A DNA stretch of 41,028 nucleotides, taken from Spirochaetales bacterium (GTDB taxonomy: Bacteria; Spirochaetota; Spirochaetia; DSM-2461). The notes below the pieces were generated by a model. That model was not told where the DNA came from. It did not search any database and saw nothing but the letters and a program-made list of their open reading frames with translations. The stretch lies in the NCBI GenBank assembly GCA_016936555.1, contig JAFGXR010000012.1:1-41028 (forward strand). The letters run 5' to 3'. Position numbers and translations under genes: made by a program. This document shows positions 24,482 to 35,100 of the stretch, in pieces; the stretch's first letter is position 1; the number at the start of each line of letters is the position of its first letter.

Positions 24482-26921
24482 TAAAAACAATCCGAACAAT
24501 AACAGTAAAAACCAGCTTCCCCTCATACCCCTGAGGGAGCTGGTTATTTTTCCCTATTCGGTGGTTCCCTTTTTCGCCGGGCGCCCCGCAACCATCAAAG
24601 CCATAGAAAAAGCCATGGAAGGCGACAAGAACATCTTCCTGGCTTTTCAGAAAAATAAAAACGACAATCCCACACCAGAGGATCTTTTTCCCGTCGGAAC
24701 GGTGGCTCATATACTCCAGATTCTCAAGCTGCCCGACGGCAGCCTCCGCGTCCTGGTGGAGGGAAAATCCCGGGCCGATGTCCTGAAAGTCTTTGAAAAA
24801 GACGGCATGGCCAATGTTTCCTACCGCCCTATCGCCGAACCGGGAGCCCCGACCAAGGTGGAGGCGTCTCTCATGGCTACGGTAAAAACATCATTCAGAG
24901 AACACAGCAAGCTGATCAAAAAGCTTCCGCCCGAAGTCGTGGCGAATATTGAGAAAGCCGATTCCCCCGACCGGCTTATCTCTCTGGTCGTGACGAACCT
25001 GAAGCTGACTGCTGACAAGAAAATGGAGTTTCTGACAACCCGGGACAACAAGGACCGCATGGAAAACCTCGCTGTCTCGCTTGAAATGGAAAACGAAGTC
25101 ATCACCCTGAAGAACAATATAAACGGCCGTGTGAAGAAGAAGATGGAGAAGACCCAGAAGGAGTATTTTCTCAACGAACAGCTGAAGGAGATTCAGAAGG
25201 AGCTGGGATCCGAGGAGAGCGATTCCTCCGGTTCCAAAGAGCTGGAAGAGAAAATCATGGAACTGGATCTCCCCGAGGAAGTTGAAGCCAAAGCCATGAA
25301 AGAGCTCAAGCGCCTGACACGGCTGCAGCCCATGTCTCCCGAATCGGGCGTGCTGAGGACTTATCTGGAATGGATAACGGACCTTCCCTGGGGCATCAGA
25401 ACCGAAGACAACAAGAGCCTGAAAGCCGCGGCGGAAATACTGGACAAAGATCATTACGACCTGAAAAAAGCGAAAGAGAGAATCCTCGATTTTATTGCTG
25501 TCCGCCAGCTGAAAGAACATCTGAAAGGGCCGATTCTCTGTTTCGCCGGTCCTCCGGGAACGGGAAAAACCTCTTTGGGACGCTCCGTCGCCAAGGCGCT
25601 GAGCCGCGAGTTCATCCGTATATCCCTGGGAGGCGTCCGCGACGAAGCGGAGATCCGGGGACACAGAAAAACCTATGTGGGGGCTCTTCCCGGGAAGATC
25701 ATACAGTCTCTTAAGAAGGCGAAAACGGAAAATCCCGTCTTCCTTCTCGATGAGATTGACAAAATGAGCAGCGATTTCCGGGGCGATCCCGGCGCGGCCC
25801 TGCTGGAAGTACTCGATCCGGAACAGAATTCAACATTCGTCGACCATTATCTCGAAGTGCCTTTCGATCTTTCGAAAGTGATGTTTATCACCACGGCCAA
25901 TTCGCTCCACAATATCCCCCGCCCTCTTCTGGACAGGATGGAAGTCATAGAGATTCCCGGATACACCGATTTCGAGAAGCTGGAAATCGCCTCGCGGTTT
26001 ATCATCCCCAAGCAACTGGAAGAGAACGGAATAGACCAGGCCGATATCACCTTCGATGACGATGCGGTGCTGCAGATCATCCGCTCCTACACCATGGAAT
26101 CGGGTGTGAGAAATCTCGAAAGGGAAATCAGCCAGGTAATCAGAAAAATAACCAGAAAATCGATCGAGGAGTATCAGGACCGCCTGGGCGAAGAATCGAC
26201 CGTTCCGGAATCTTCCGGGGAGAATCACGAAGGGAATGAAGCCGGAAAGATCGATGACAAGACCCCGATTGATCTGTCTCAGGTCAGTATTCACGTCACG
26301 GCCGACATGATAAGCGAATATCTGGGCAAGGAAAAATTCTCCGAATCGGATCTGAAAAGCAATGCAAAAAGCGGAATGGCAACGGGCCTGGCCTGGACCG
26401 AGCTCGGAGGAAGAGTCCTGCCTGTCGAAGTCAAGCTATACGAGGGCGCTGGCAAACTGATCCTCACGGGAAAACTGGGAGATGTTATGAAGGAAAGCGC
26501 CCAGATTGCCCTCTCCTTTCTGCGTTCCAACGCCGAAACTCTCAGGATCGATCCGGCATTCAGCAAGGACAAAGATATACATATCCATGTTCCTGAGGGA
26601 GCCATTCCTAAGGACGGCCCCTCTGCGGGCATAACCATGACAGCGGCGCTGCTCTCCGCCATAAAGGATGTTCCCCTGAAAAAAGGGATAGCCATGACCG
26701 GTGAGATAACACTGACGGACCGCCTTCTACCCATAGGCGGGCTGAAGGAAAAGGTTCTGGCGGCCCACAGAAATAATCTCTTTACCGTTCTCATTCCCGA
26801 AAAGAACAGAAACGACAAAGAGGAGCTCCCGGCGGAAATTCAGGAGTCCATGAAATTCCATTTCTGCAGTTCAGTTATTGACGCTCTGGAAAAACTGTTT
26901 CCCCGGGGCACCTTCAAATAA
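24453..26921 (+). CDS. lon: ATP-dependent protease Lon
   Basis: The 822-residue AAA+ protease degrades misfolded and regulatory proteins. The N-terminal LON domain (about 20-215) begins [20 protein letters not shown]. Walker A GPPGTGKT is at 366-373 and Walker B LLDEIDK at 431-437. The catalytic dyad is Ser724 (PKDGPSAG) and Lys767 (GGLKEK), 43 residues apart as in E. coli. Between the AAA+ and protease domains (about 580-610) is a polar Glu/Ser/Asn-rich insert that looks like a flexible linker. The start codon lies inside clpX. Lon ends the proteostasis cluster; a hairpin at 27013-27027 may help end transcription. Confidence 0.98.
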   Translation: MKLLSKSPLNKNNPNNNSKNQLPLIPLRELVIFPYSVVPFFAGRPATIKAIEKAMEGDKNIFLAFQKNKNDNPTPEDLFPVGTVAHILQILKLPDGSLRVLVEGKSRADVLKVFEKDGMANVSYRPIAEPGAPTKVEASLMATVKTSFREHSKLIKKLPPEVVANIEKADSPDRLISLVVTNLKLTADKKMEFLTTRDNKDRMENLAVSLEMENEVITLKNNINGRVKKKMEKTQKEYFLNEQLKEIQKELGSEESDSSGSKELEEKIMELDLPEEVEAKAMKELKRLTRLQPMSPESGVLRTYLEWITDLPWGIRTEDNKSLKAAAEILDKDHYDLKKAKERILDFIAVRQLKEHLKGPILCFAGPPGTGKTSLGRSVAKALSREFIRISLGGVRDEAEIRGHRKTYVGALPGKIIQSLKKAKTENPVFLLDEIDKMSSDFRGDPGAALLEVLDPEQNSTFVDHYLEVPFDLSKVMFITTANSLHNIPRPLLDRMEVIEIPGYTDFEKLEIASRFIIPKQLEENGIDQADITFDDDAVLQIIRSYTMESGVRNLEREISQVIRKITRKSIEEYQDRLGEESTVPESSGENHEGNEAGKIDDKTPIDLSQVSIHVTADMISEYLGKEKFSESDLKSNAKSGMATGLAWTELGGRVLPVEVKLYEGAGKLILTGKLGDVMKESAQIALSFLRSNAETLRIDPAFSKDKDIHIHVPEGAIPKDGPSAGITMTAALLSAIKDVPLKKGIAMTGEITLTDRLLPIGGLKEKVLAAHRNNLFTVLIPEKNRNDKEELPAEIQESMKFHFCSSVIDALEKLFPRGTFK

Positions 26922-26948
26922 GTCTCTTTGAAAAAAAATGAGGAGTGC

Positions 26949-26977
26949 TTGATAATTAAACCGAGTTGTCGGATAAT
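26949..26977 (+). promoter_or_regulatory. putative sigma-70 promoter of the secreted-protein/DHH operon
   Basis: TTGATA (26949-26954), a 17-nt spacer and GATAAT (26972-26977) would give a leader of about 70 nt that includes a GC-rich hairpin. Confidence 0.45.
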
Positions 26978-27012
26978 TTAATCTGGACGTAAAATCCGCG
27001 ATTCGGCAGACC

Positions 27013-27033
27013 GGGCGGAGACCGCCCTTTCTT
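27013..27033 (+). terminator. GC-rich hairpin after lon, inside the leader of the next operon
   Basis: A perfect 6-bp stem GGGCGG/CCGCCC with a 3-nt loop is followed by TTTCTT. It could terminate lon transcripts or act as an attenuator for the downstream gene, whose GTG lies 20 nt further on. The broken T run makes it a weak terminator. Confidence 0.5.
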
Positions 27034-27052
27034 AATATCAGGAGGCTTTCAG

Positions 27053-27457
27053 GTGAAACACAAGATTCTTACGGTTTTATTGGTTCTCTTTATCTTTACG
27101 GGGATATCGGTTTTTGCGGACACAGCGGAATCAGATCTCTACGTCAAAACGATTTATATAGTCAAAGTATACAATGATAATGCGGGGTTCCGCGTGGATT
27201 ACCAGAATTCCAATATGAAATTGTACTCTATTTACATGCCTCAGAAATGGTTCGGCGAAGCGGCGGGGTACGGCGAAGTGGTATACGGAAACCACCCCTC
27301 GGCTCCTTATATGTCGGTCTGGTACAAAGACGGCAAAGTCGATCATTTCAGACTGTATGTGAAAGAGGATTTCAATGACCCGTCCTGGGGTGCTTTCCAA
27401 CTCACAGGAGTCAATGAAGAGCTCTTCCAGGTTGAGGAACTGACAATCATATACTGA
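27053..27457 (+). CDS. secreted hypothetical protein, 134 residues
   Basis: The start is GTG, preceded by CAGGAGG. A signal peptide (1-22, ILTVLLVLFIFTGISVFA) leads to a mature part of about 110 residues, rich in Tyr, Val and aromatic residues (YVKTIYIVKVY, NMKLYSIYMPQKWFG, YMSVWYKDGKVDHFRLYV). This pattern suggests a small all-beta periplasmic or outer-membrane-associated domain. It has no cysteine and no lipobox, so it is not an obvious lipoprotein. I do not recognise the family. Its stop shares one base with the start of the DHH phosphoesterase gene (TGATG), so the pair is coupled although the products go to different compartments. Confidence 0.75.
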   Translation: MKHKILTVLLVLFIFTGISVFADTAESDLYVKTIYIVKVYNDNAGFRVDYQNSNMKLYSIYMPQKWFGEAAGYGEVVYGNHPSAPYMSVWYKDGKVDHFRLYVKEDFNDPSWGAFQLTGVNEELFQVEELTIIY

Positions 27458-28428
27458 TGGAAAAAGATTACCGGCCCATACTCGAAGCTCTGGATTCATT
27501 CGACAATTTCATTATTGCCGGACACCAGGAACCCGATGGAGATTGCCTCTGCTCTCAAATGGCGCTTTCGAGTTTTCTCAAGCGCAAAGGGAAAAATGCC
27601 AGGCTCGTTTCCGCCGGCCCTTTCAAACGTCCGGAAATCCGGAGCTGGGAAAAATTTTTCTCGGGAACGATTGATGACAATGACCTGAAGGGAAAGACCC
27701 TCGGAATTATCACAGACTGCAGTTCCCCGGACCGCACGGGGTCTCTGGGAGATCAGCTGAAAAAAATCCCCCTGATGGTTATAGATCACCACAGTTCCGG
27801 AGAGATGTTCGGTGATTACCGCTTTGTCGATTCCGACAGCCCCTCCACGACACTCCTTGTCCAGCAGCTCATCGAATCTTCGGGAATGGAACTGACCGAA
27901 GAGGAAGCGGAGTTCATTTTTCTCGGATTCTGCACAGATACGGGCTTTTTCCGCCATATCGGATCGGGTAAGCCCGACGTTTTTCAGGCAGTGTCACGCC
28001 TTGTCGAGGCGGGGGTCTCGCCCAATGCGACCCATAGAGTTATGACAGGCGGTAGAACTCTCGGTTCCAGACGGCTTCTCGGGCGCATTCTCGACCGTTC
28101 CAGACTGCATTACGAGGGCAAACTCCTCATATCCTGGGAAACTCTTGAAGATAGAAAAGAATTGGAGACAGAAGACAGGGATTCCGATTCCATGTATCAG
28201 ATGCTTCAGAGCATCGGAGGTGTCGAATCGGTTGTCATCGTTCAGGAAGAGAGTGAAAACACCTATTCCGTCGGCCTCCGTTCCACTTTCGATATCGATG
28301 TGGGTTCCATTGCAAAAAGCTTCGGAGGGGGAGGCCATAGAAAAGCAGCCGGCTGCACTCTGACAGGCTCCCGGAATGAAGTCATTCAGAGACTCATAGA
28401 TTCTTTCCAATTATTAAATAACAGTTAA
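27457..28428 (+). CDS. DHH/DHHA1 phosphoesterase, NrnA-like oligoribonuclease or pAp phosphatase
   Basis: The 323-residue protein has the DHH-family metal motifs: His23, Asp27 and Asp29 in AGHQEPDGDC, Asp87 in IITDCSS, and Asp110-His111-His112 (VIDHHSS). The DHHA1 substrate domain carries the GGGGH motif at about 290-294 (FGGGGHRKAAGC). Length and order match NrnA, which degrades nano-RNAs and dephosphorylates pAp. Single-domain relatives act on cyclic dinucleotide products (pApA, pGpG), so a role in second-messenger turnover is also possible. It is translationally coupled to a small secreted protein. The exact substrate cannot be read from the sequence. Confidence 0.93.
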   Translation: MEKDYRPILEALDSFDNFIIAGHQEPDGDCLCSQMALSSFLKRKGKNARLVSAGPFKRPEIRSWEKFFSGTIDDNDLKGKTLGIITDCSSPDRTGSLGDQLKKIPLMVIDHHSSGEMFGDYRFVDSDSPSTTLLVQQLIESSGMELTEEEAEFIFLGFCTDTGFFRHIGSGKPDVFQAVSRLVEAGVSPNATHRVMTGGRTLGSRRLLGRILDRSRLHYEGKLLISWETLEDRKELETEDRDSDSMYQMLQSIGGVESVVIVQEESENTYSVGLRSTFDIDVGSIAKSFGGGGHRKAAGCTLTGSRNEVIQRLIDSFQLLNNS

Positions 28429-28483
28429 TATTCAATTTTCTCTATGAATTCACTTGCCCATTAAGGCCTCTGTTGATATTTTC

Positions 28484-28522
28484 TTACCAACCGGTCGTTA
28501 ACTGTTAACAACCGTTCGGTAA
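28484..28522. promoter_or_regulatory. composite operator of the efflux operon
   Basis: A 39-bp inverted repeat: 19-nt arms (28484-28502 and 28504-28522) match at 16 of 19 positions around T28503. Nested in it are ACCAACCGGT (28486-28495) and ACCGTTCGGT (28511-28520), each of the form ACC-N4-GGT, and two GTTAAC palindromes (28497-28502 and 28504-28509). It ends 11 bp before the tandem-TetR start codon. Autoregulation by that protein is inference. Confidence 0.75.
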
Positions 28523-28533
28523 CAGAAGAACAT

Positions 28534-29715
28534 ATGAAAAGTGAAAAACATCTGAACAGAAAAGAGGAAATCATCGATACCGCCTTCAAAGTGTGGCAAT
28601 TGAATTGTTTTACCTCAACATCTCTAAACGATATAGCCGAAAGCCTGGGGATGACCAAACAGGCGATTTACCGCTATTTCAAGGGCAAGAACGGCCTTAT
28701 ATCCGAGATGGGCTCCCGTATAACCGATCATTACAGAAATAATTTTCTGGAATTCCGCTCAAAGGCGGAAACAGAAACGCCGGAAGAAATTGTCAGGGGC
28801 TTTATAAAGAACCAGATTGAGTTTTTCAGAAGCCATGGCGAATATCTCTCCTTTCTCATTTCCAAAATGCGTCTCGCCGACGAGGGAAGAAAGAGTTTCA
28901 TAGATGTAATTGCCGAACAGACCGGTTATCTCCGGGAAAAACTGAGCGTCAAGCCTACGGCGGTCAACTACATACTGAACCTTATCGTTTTTTACATTTT
29001 TATCGATTCTGCAAAAAGCACCTCCGAACTGACCGACAGGATTTATACCCTCGTCCATGAAGGCTTCGGGACCGATCTCCTCAAAAAACCTTCAGACCCC
29101 GAAAAGCTGATCCTGGCAAACCGTATACCCGAAACCGATATGACCGAAGAGAATAAGGTTCTCCAGGCCATCTCCGAGGTCGTGATGGAAGAAGGTCCTC
29201 ATAACGCCTCTCTCGATAAAATCGCAAAACGGGCCGGAATGACCAAGAGCAGCCTTTACTTCTACTTCAGCAACAAAGAGGAGATGATAACGGAGACCAT
29301 CAACAGGCAGACAGAAGCTTTTACGGAATACTATTTCGGGAAGATTTCCGGCTATGATGATGTGGGGGAACAGCTTTTCGCCCATTTTGTCCTCACAGCC
29401 AGCATGACCATCGAAAGGCCCAGAACCGTATCGATGATCCACTGGTTCGTCAGAAGGGGAATCGGAGACAATTTCCGCAAGCCCACGGAATTCAAAAATT
29501 ACCGTGTATTTTTCGAAAATGCCGCCAATTGCCGCTATCTCGATACCCACGGGATAACGGCGGATCAATTGTTATTACTGGTCAATTTCTGTGTGACCTT
29601 TGAAGTCAATAATCAAACAAATAAGGATCTGGACAAGGAGAGCAAATACGGACTGGTCAACGACCTGTTCGATCTCTTCATCCACGGATTGAAAGCATTA
29701 CAGGAGAAGAAATAA
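28534..29715 (+). CDS. tandem TetR-family transcriptional regulator (two TetR units in one chain)
   Basis: The 393-residue protein contains two complete TetR N-terminal DNA-binding domains. The first is at about 9-57, with its HTH at 28-47 (STSLNDIAESLGMTKQAIYRYF). The second is at about 206-255, with its HTH at 225-245 (NASLDKIAKRAGMTKSSLYFYF). Each is followed by a helical ligand-binding region (about 60-190 and 260-390). The linker near 190-205 is short. TetR proteins are usually about 200 residues and act as dimers, so this is a fused pair. It is the first gene of a TolC/MFP/RND efflux operon and has an operator directly upstream. Repression of its own operon, relieved by a pump substrate, is the likely job. 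Its stop shares a base with the TolC start (TAATG). Confidence 0.93.
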   Translation: MKSEKHLNRKEEIIDTAFKVWQLNCFTSTSLNDIAESLGMTKQAIYRYFKGKNGLISEMGSRITDHYRNNFLEFRSKAETETPEEIVRGFIKNQIEFFRSHGEYLSFLISKMRLADEGRKSFIDVIAEQTGYLREKLSVKPTAVNYILNLIVFYIFIDSAKSTSELTDRIYTLVHEGFGTDLLKKPSDPEKLILANRIPETDMTEENKVLQAISEVVMEEGPHNASLDKIAKRAGMTKSSLYFYFSNKEEMITETINRQTEAFTEYYFGKISGYDDVGEQLFAHFVLTASMTIERPRTVSMIHWFVRRGIGDNFRKPTEFKNYRVFFENAANCRYLDTHGITADQLLLLVNFCVTFEVNNQTNKDLDKESKYGLVNDLFDLFIHGLKALQEKK

Positions 29716-31121
29716 TGAAAAAAATGTACTTAATGATTTCAGGATTGATATTGCTGATGGCGCCCCTTGCAGCCGAAGCGGAAGTCATCACACTCGATAA
29801 GGCGATCCAGCTGCTCCATACGAATAATCTGGATATCAAAGCCAAGGCTTATGATCTGAAAGTCGCCGAGAGGAACAGGAAGACGGTTTGGAATAACTTT
29901 CTGCCGACGCTGGGGGTCTCTGCCGGATCGGCACTGATGATGAATCCGGGGTATATGGAGTCGATGTCGCTGACAGGCCCTACTTCTTCTACACCATCAT
30001 TTAATGATCCTATTGTCTATCTTGGACAAGTCGACGAACCCGCCGGACCGGACGACGCAAGAATGGGTCTCGATGTGAGCTTCAACGCCCAGCTCATGAT
30101 CAACACGGCACTGGGAGCGGGTATCAGAAACTATGTTCTTCAGTACGAAGCCGGAGAGATCTCCTATGAAATGGCCGTCAAAGGGCTGGAGATGAATACC
30201 AAAATCCAGTTCTACAGCCTTCTGAATATGCAGGAGCAGATTAAAATCATGACCAAGGGAATCGATCTGGCGGAAAAACGCTACCTTCAGGTCCAGGAAA
30301 ATTACCGGAACGGCCTTATCCCGGAACTGGATGTCCTGAGAACCCGCGTTGCCTACGAGAGTCAGAAGCCCGCCCTCTCTACAATGGAGACGCAGTACGA
30401 GAACATGATAATGGGTTTCAAAGTCATGCTGGGGATTAACAGGAATCAGGAAGTCGAGCTCGACGGATCTCTCAATATCGACACATACCGGTTCGACGCT
30501 GACAATCTTATCGAGAAATATCTGGGGAAATCACTGAGCCTCAAAGCCATGAATAAAAACCTTGAAGTTCTGGAAAACACAAAAAAGATGCAGTCGCTCT
30601 ATTCCAGGACACCGACTCTCATGCTCGGATATTCCCTGAAAGCCGCCAGCTACAACCCCTGGGCTGAAGAATATGCGTCGGAGACGGACTCATGGTCCTT
30701 TCCCGAAGATTTCGGAACGATTACTTTCGGGCTCTCCATAAACCTGGACAACTACATCCCCGGCTCGAAGAAGAGCGTCGAGATCAGCAATATGAAAGAT
30801 CAGATCGCCCAGCTGAAGCTGTCGATAGAGCAGTCGGCTCTACAGGCGGAAGTCAATGTACTAAACACCCTTTCCAAACTGGAAAACTCCATCGAGCAGC
30901 TGGATGCCAACAAGCTGAACGTCGAACTGGCCCGCAAAGCCTATGAGATGACCAGCGAAGCCTACAATCTGGGAACAAAGGAACTGCTCGATGTGGAATC
31001 GGCCCAGAACGACCTGCTCAGCGCCGAAGCTAAAGTCCTGGGCGAGCAGTTTAATTACCTTTCCGGGCTTCTGAACCTGGAATACACACTGAATACGTCA
31101 ATTGAGGAGATTATAAAATAA
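29715..31121 (+). CDS. TolC-family outer-membrane efflux protein
   Basis: The 468-residue protein has a signal peptide (1-22, ISGLILLMAPLAAEA). Two OEP repeats with long coiled-coil helices follow: ITLDKAIQLLHTNNLDIKAKAYDLKVAERNRK at the start, then a second half with SVEISNMKDQIAQLKLSIEQ and YNLGTKELLDVESAQNDLLSAEAKV, the typical signature of the second repeat. The predicted trimer would form the outer-membrane and periplasmic channel for the RND pump encoded 1 kb downstream. It is coupled to the TetR gene by a one-base overlap and lies 2 bp before the membrane fusion protein gene. Confidence 0.94.
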   Translation: MKKMYLMISGLILLMAPLAAEAEVITLDKAIQLLHTNNLDIKAKAYDLKVAERNRKTVWNNFLPTLGVSAGSALMMNPGYMESMSLTGPTSSTPSFNDPIVYLGQVDEPAGPDDARMGLDVSFNAQLMINTALGAGIRNYVLQYEAGEISYEMAVKGLEMNTKIQFYSLLNMQEQIKIMTKGIDLAEKRYLQVQENYRNGLIPELDVLRTRVAYESQKPALSTMETQYENMIMGFKVMLGINRNQEVELDGSLNIDTYRFDADNLIEKYLGKSLSLKAMNKNLEVLENTKKMQSLYSRTPTLMLGYSLKAASYNPWAEEYASETDSWSFPEDFGTITFGLSINLDNYIPGSKKSVEISNMKDQIAQLKLSIEQSALQAEVNVLNTLSKLENSIEQLDANKLNVELARKAYEMTSEAYNLGTKELLDVESAQNDLLSAEAKVLGEQFNYLSGLLNLEYTLNTSIEEIIK

Positions 31122-31123
31122 CA

Positions 31124-32101
31124 ATGAGTGATACGGTAAAGAAAAAGAGTAAAATACCGGGACTGCTGATAACTCTGGCGGTTCTGGTACTGGCTGTCGG
31201 GACAGTTTTTGTCCTGACTCAGCGGAGCAAAGCCTCCCAGGCGGAACTGGTCTCCGATGCGAACGAGGAAATCGAGCAGGTATTTGCCGTCAATACGACG
31301 GCAGCGACCCGCGGGCGGATTATGGACTACCTCTATGTCAACGGGGATATTGTCTCCGGGGATATTGTCGATGTCTATCCCGATACAGCGGGAAAACTGA
31401 CGGATATCCGCGTCTCCACAGGAGACCGGGTGAAAAAAGGCGATCTGCTCGCCTATGTCGACCCCTCCCGTCCCGGAATGAATTTTACAAACAGCCCCGT
31501 TTACAGCCCCATAAGCGGAACTGTAACGTCCTTCTCCGGTAATGAGGGCTCGACCGTTGCCGGTCAGGCTCCTATCGCCACGATCGGAGACCTGAGCAAC
31601 CTCCAGGTGAGAACCTATATCTCGGAGAGAAAAATTTCCATGATCGCTCTGGGGATGCCGGCCGAACTGACTTTCGAAGCTTATCCCGGAGAGACTTTCT
31701 CGGCGAGGATTACGGAAATCAGTCCTGTAGTCGATCCTTCCTCAAGATCTATGGAAATAAAACTGAGCCTGAACAGCCGCAATACCCGGATCAAATCGGG
31801 AATGTTCGCCAAAGTTAAAATCACCACGTCGGTAAAAGATAACGTGGTAAAAATCCCCACAGACTGCATCAGCGAAAGATATGATGAGAAATTCGTCTAT
31901 GTCGTCAACAGCGATGACAAAGCGGAAAAGAGAATTATCGTATCGGGTATTTCCGTGGGAGATGTGACCGAAATTCTTTCAGGTCTGGCGGCAGATGACA
32001 AGGTTGTCATACAGGGACAGTCTCTTCTCGAAGACGGCGTACCGGTAAAAGTAATCAAAGAAGTGGCACCGCTGACAGAAACGGCAGATAAAGAGGGCTG
32101 A
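31124..32101 (+). CDS. RND efflux membrane fusion protein (HlyD/AcrA type)
   Basis: The 325-residue periplasmic adaptor is anchored by an N-terminal hydrophobic span (about 12-31, GLLITLAVLVLAVGTVFVL). A short lipoyl domain follows (about 70-145, VYPDTAGKLTDIRVSTGDRVKKGDLLAYVDPS and SPISGTVTSF). The beta-barrel comes next (MPAELTFEAYPGETFSARITEISPVVD), then a membrane-proximal domain ending in GLAADDKVVIQGQSLLEDG. The coiled-coil hairpin that usually interrupts the lipoyl domain is almost absent, so this is a short adaptor. It lies 2 bp from both its neighbours and links the RND pump to the TolC-like channel. Confidence 0.94.
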   Translation: MSDTVKKKSKIPGLLITLAVLVLAVGTVFVLTQRSKASQAELVSDANEEIEQVFAVNTTAATRGRIMDYLYVNGDIVSGDIVDVYPDTAGKLTDIRVSTGDRVKKGDLLAYVDPSRPGMNFTNSPVYSPISGTVTSFSGNEGSTVAGQAPIATIGDLSNLQVRTYISERKISMIALGMPAELTFEAYPGETFSARITEISPVVDPSSRSMEIKLSLNSRNTRIKSGMFAKVKITTSVKDNVVKIPTDCISERYDEKFVYVVNSDDKAEKRIIVSGISVGDVTEILSGLAADDKVVIQGQSLLEDGVPVKVIKEVAPLTETADKEG

Positions 32102-32103
32102 TT

Positions 32104-35100
32104 ATGAGCATTACCCGAACAGTCGTCAACAAGCCGGTAACCATATTCGTTGCCTTTGTCATTCTAATCGGTCTGGGTCTCTATATCAGCCCGCAGATCC
32201 CCCTGGACCTCTATCCGGAGATCAATCCCCCGATTCTTGTCGTATTCTCCAATTACGAAGGAGCCGGACCGGAAGAGGTGGAGAACACTCTGACACGGCC
32301 CCTCGAGGGTCAGCTGACCAACGTCAGCAATATAAAGGGCATGACATCGACCTCCTCGGAGGGAACCAGTATGATTCTGCTGGAATTCGGCTGGGGTCAG
32401 GATATATCCGAATCGGCCAACGAAGTCAGGGACAAACTGGAATTCATTAAAGACTATCTGCCGGAAAAAGCCGGTTCACCTCAGATATTCAAGTTCGATC
32501 CCTCCATGCTGCCGATTCTCGACCTGGTTATCCGGGGGGACAGAACTCCCGAGGAACTGCTTCAGATCGCCGAGGATACGGTTCAGCCCCTCATCGAACA
32601 GGTCGAAGGCGTTTCCATGACCTCCGTGACCGGGGGAAGAAAACCCATCGTCAAAGTGGAGATTTCCGCCAACAGACTCGATGCCTACGGCCTGACACTC
32701 ACTCAGGTGGCGCAGGCCCTGCAGACCCAGAACATACAGATCGGAGCGGGAAGCATTGAAGAGGGATCGAAGAAATTCCTCATCAGAACGTCGGGAGAAT
32801 ACGATTCGCTCGACGATATCCGCAATACGGTCGTAACCTATAAAGGCGGTATCGTTATGCCCGGCCAGCCGGTCAACCCCGCCAAAGTTATCAAACTGGA
32901 CGACATAGCCGATGTCACCATGGGCTTTGAAGACCAGGCCAGCGCCGTGTACATCAATGGTGAGCCGGGCGTCAATATTTCCGTACAGAAACAGACGGGA
33001 ACCAACTCGGTCCAGACAGCCGACAATGTCATAGCCCGGCTCGAGGAAATCAACAAAGTCCTGCCCTACGGCGTCAAGGTGGAGGTCATCAGCGACACGA
33101 CGCAGATGATCCGGATGACTCTCGATCAGGTTATCTCTTCGGCTCTGACCGGCGCCATATTCGCCATGGTGATCCTCTTCATCTTCCTGCGGAGCCTTAA
33201 GAGCACATTCATCGTCGGACTTTCCATCCCCGTATCGCTGCTTATAACCCTGATGGCCATGTACTTTTTCGGCCTGACCCTGAATCTTCTGACCCTGACC
33301 GGTCTGATTCTGGGTATCGGTATGATCGTGGACTCATCGATCGTTATTCTCGAGAATATCTACCGCTACAGGGAAAAAGGCGCCAAGCTGACGGCTTCAG
33401 CCCTCCTGGGAACCCAGGAAATGATTATGGCCATTACAGCTTCGATCCTGACGACCATCTGCGTTTTCCTCCCCATGCTCATGTTCAAATCGGAGCTCGA
33501 CGTCATCGGGGTCATGTTTCAGGATCTGGCCTTTACGATCGTAATCGCCCTCCTCTCCTCCCTGTTTATCGCCATAACCCTTGTGCCGACTCTGGCGGGA
33601 CGGTTCATTCCGCTCCACACGAAAAAGCAGAAGCCCGTGAAGAACAGGGTGCTCCGGTCCATCGATGATTTTATGGAAAAGATGTTCACGGGACTGGATA
33701 ATCTCTACATGAAATCCCTCCATAGGGTTCTGGACCACAAAGGCGCGACAGTTTCCATCATCATCATTATCTTCGCTGCATCTGTTGCTCTCTTTTCTAC
33801 GGTGGGAATCAACTTTCTGCCGACAGCGGGAGACGACTTCGTACAGGTCAGCATCGAGCTGCCCGTGGGAACGAAACTCGATGTCACGGAAGATGTCATC
33901 AACCAGTTCCAGTATTATGTGGAAAATGAAATCGAAGGCTATACGGATATAATCGTCACAACCGGAAGCGGCGGCGGGTTCTTCGGGGAAACGCCGAGCA
34001 ACCAGGGATCGATCAAAATCCTTCTTCCCAAATATGAAGAGCGCATCGAAACATCCGATGAGATCAAGGAGCTTCTCCGATCCCATTTCGAGGACTTCCC
34101 TTCGGTTAAATTCAGCTTTTCTTCCGGCCAGATGGGAATGGGCGGATCGGCCAGCCCCATCGACGTTATCGTCAAGTCCGAAGATCTGAAACTGGCCGGG
34201 GAAACGGCGATTCAGATCCGCGACCTGATCAAGGAAAACATTCCGGAAGTAACGGAGCCCACGGTCAGCCTGAATGAAGGCCTGCCCCAGATCGAAGTCA
34301 ATGTCGACAGGGAGAAAGCCTATGCTCTGGGTCTGAACATCTACAGCATCGGAAGCGAAATCAGCGCCAATATCGATGGAAAATCGGCGGGAACCTACCG
34401 TTCCGGCGGAGATGAATTCGATATAAAAGTCCTTCTCGAAAAGGAGGACCGGAAAAGCCTGGACGACCTCAACAATATTTTTATCATGAGCCAGATGGGG
34501 GAAAAGATTCCCGTATCCAACTTCGCGACGCTCGAAAGAACGACAGGGCCGATCAGCATCAACAGGGAGGACCAGTCAAGAGTCCTTCACGTAACGGGCG
34601 GTCTGAAACCAGGCGCGTCGACCAGCGGTGTGGAGGCGAAGGTGAGAGACCTGATCATGTCCAACATCGTCGCCGATGACAATGTCATTATCGACTTCGG
34701 CGGAGACTGGTCGCAGATCATGGAAATGATCGTCAAATTCCTGGTCATTATGATTATCGCCGTCGCGCTGGTTTTCGCCGTCATGGCCTCGCAGTTCGAA
34801 TCGCTCGTGGATCCTTTCATCATATTTCTCTGTCTGCCCCTCATGGCGGTTGGCGTTATCTGGATCTATATTCTTACGGGAACTTCATTCAGTATGTTCA
34901 CAGCCGTCGGACTGGTCATGCTGGCCGGTATCGTCGTCAACAACGGAATCGTTCTGGTCGACTACACCAATCTTCTGAGAGAACGGGGCCTGACGATCCG
35001 CGACGCCTGCGTCCGGGCCGGCGGAAACAGACTGAGGCCGATCCTTATGACGACCCTCACCACGATTCTGGGAATGGTCCCCATGGCCTTCTTCCCGGGA

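Noticed and set aside
24891-25664. 257-residue open frame on the minus strand
   Set aside because: Antisense to lon and rich in residues typical of shadow frames.
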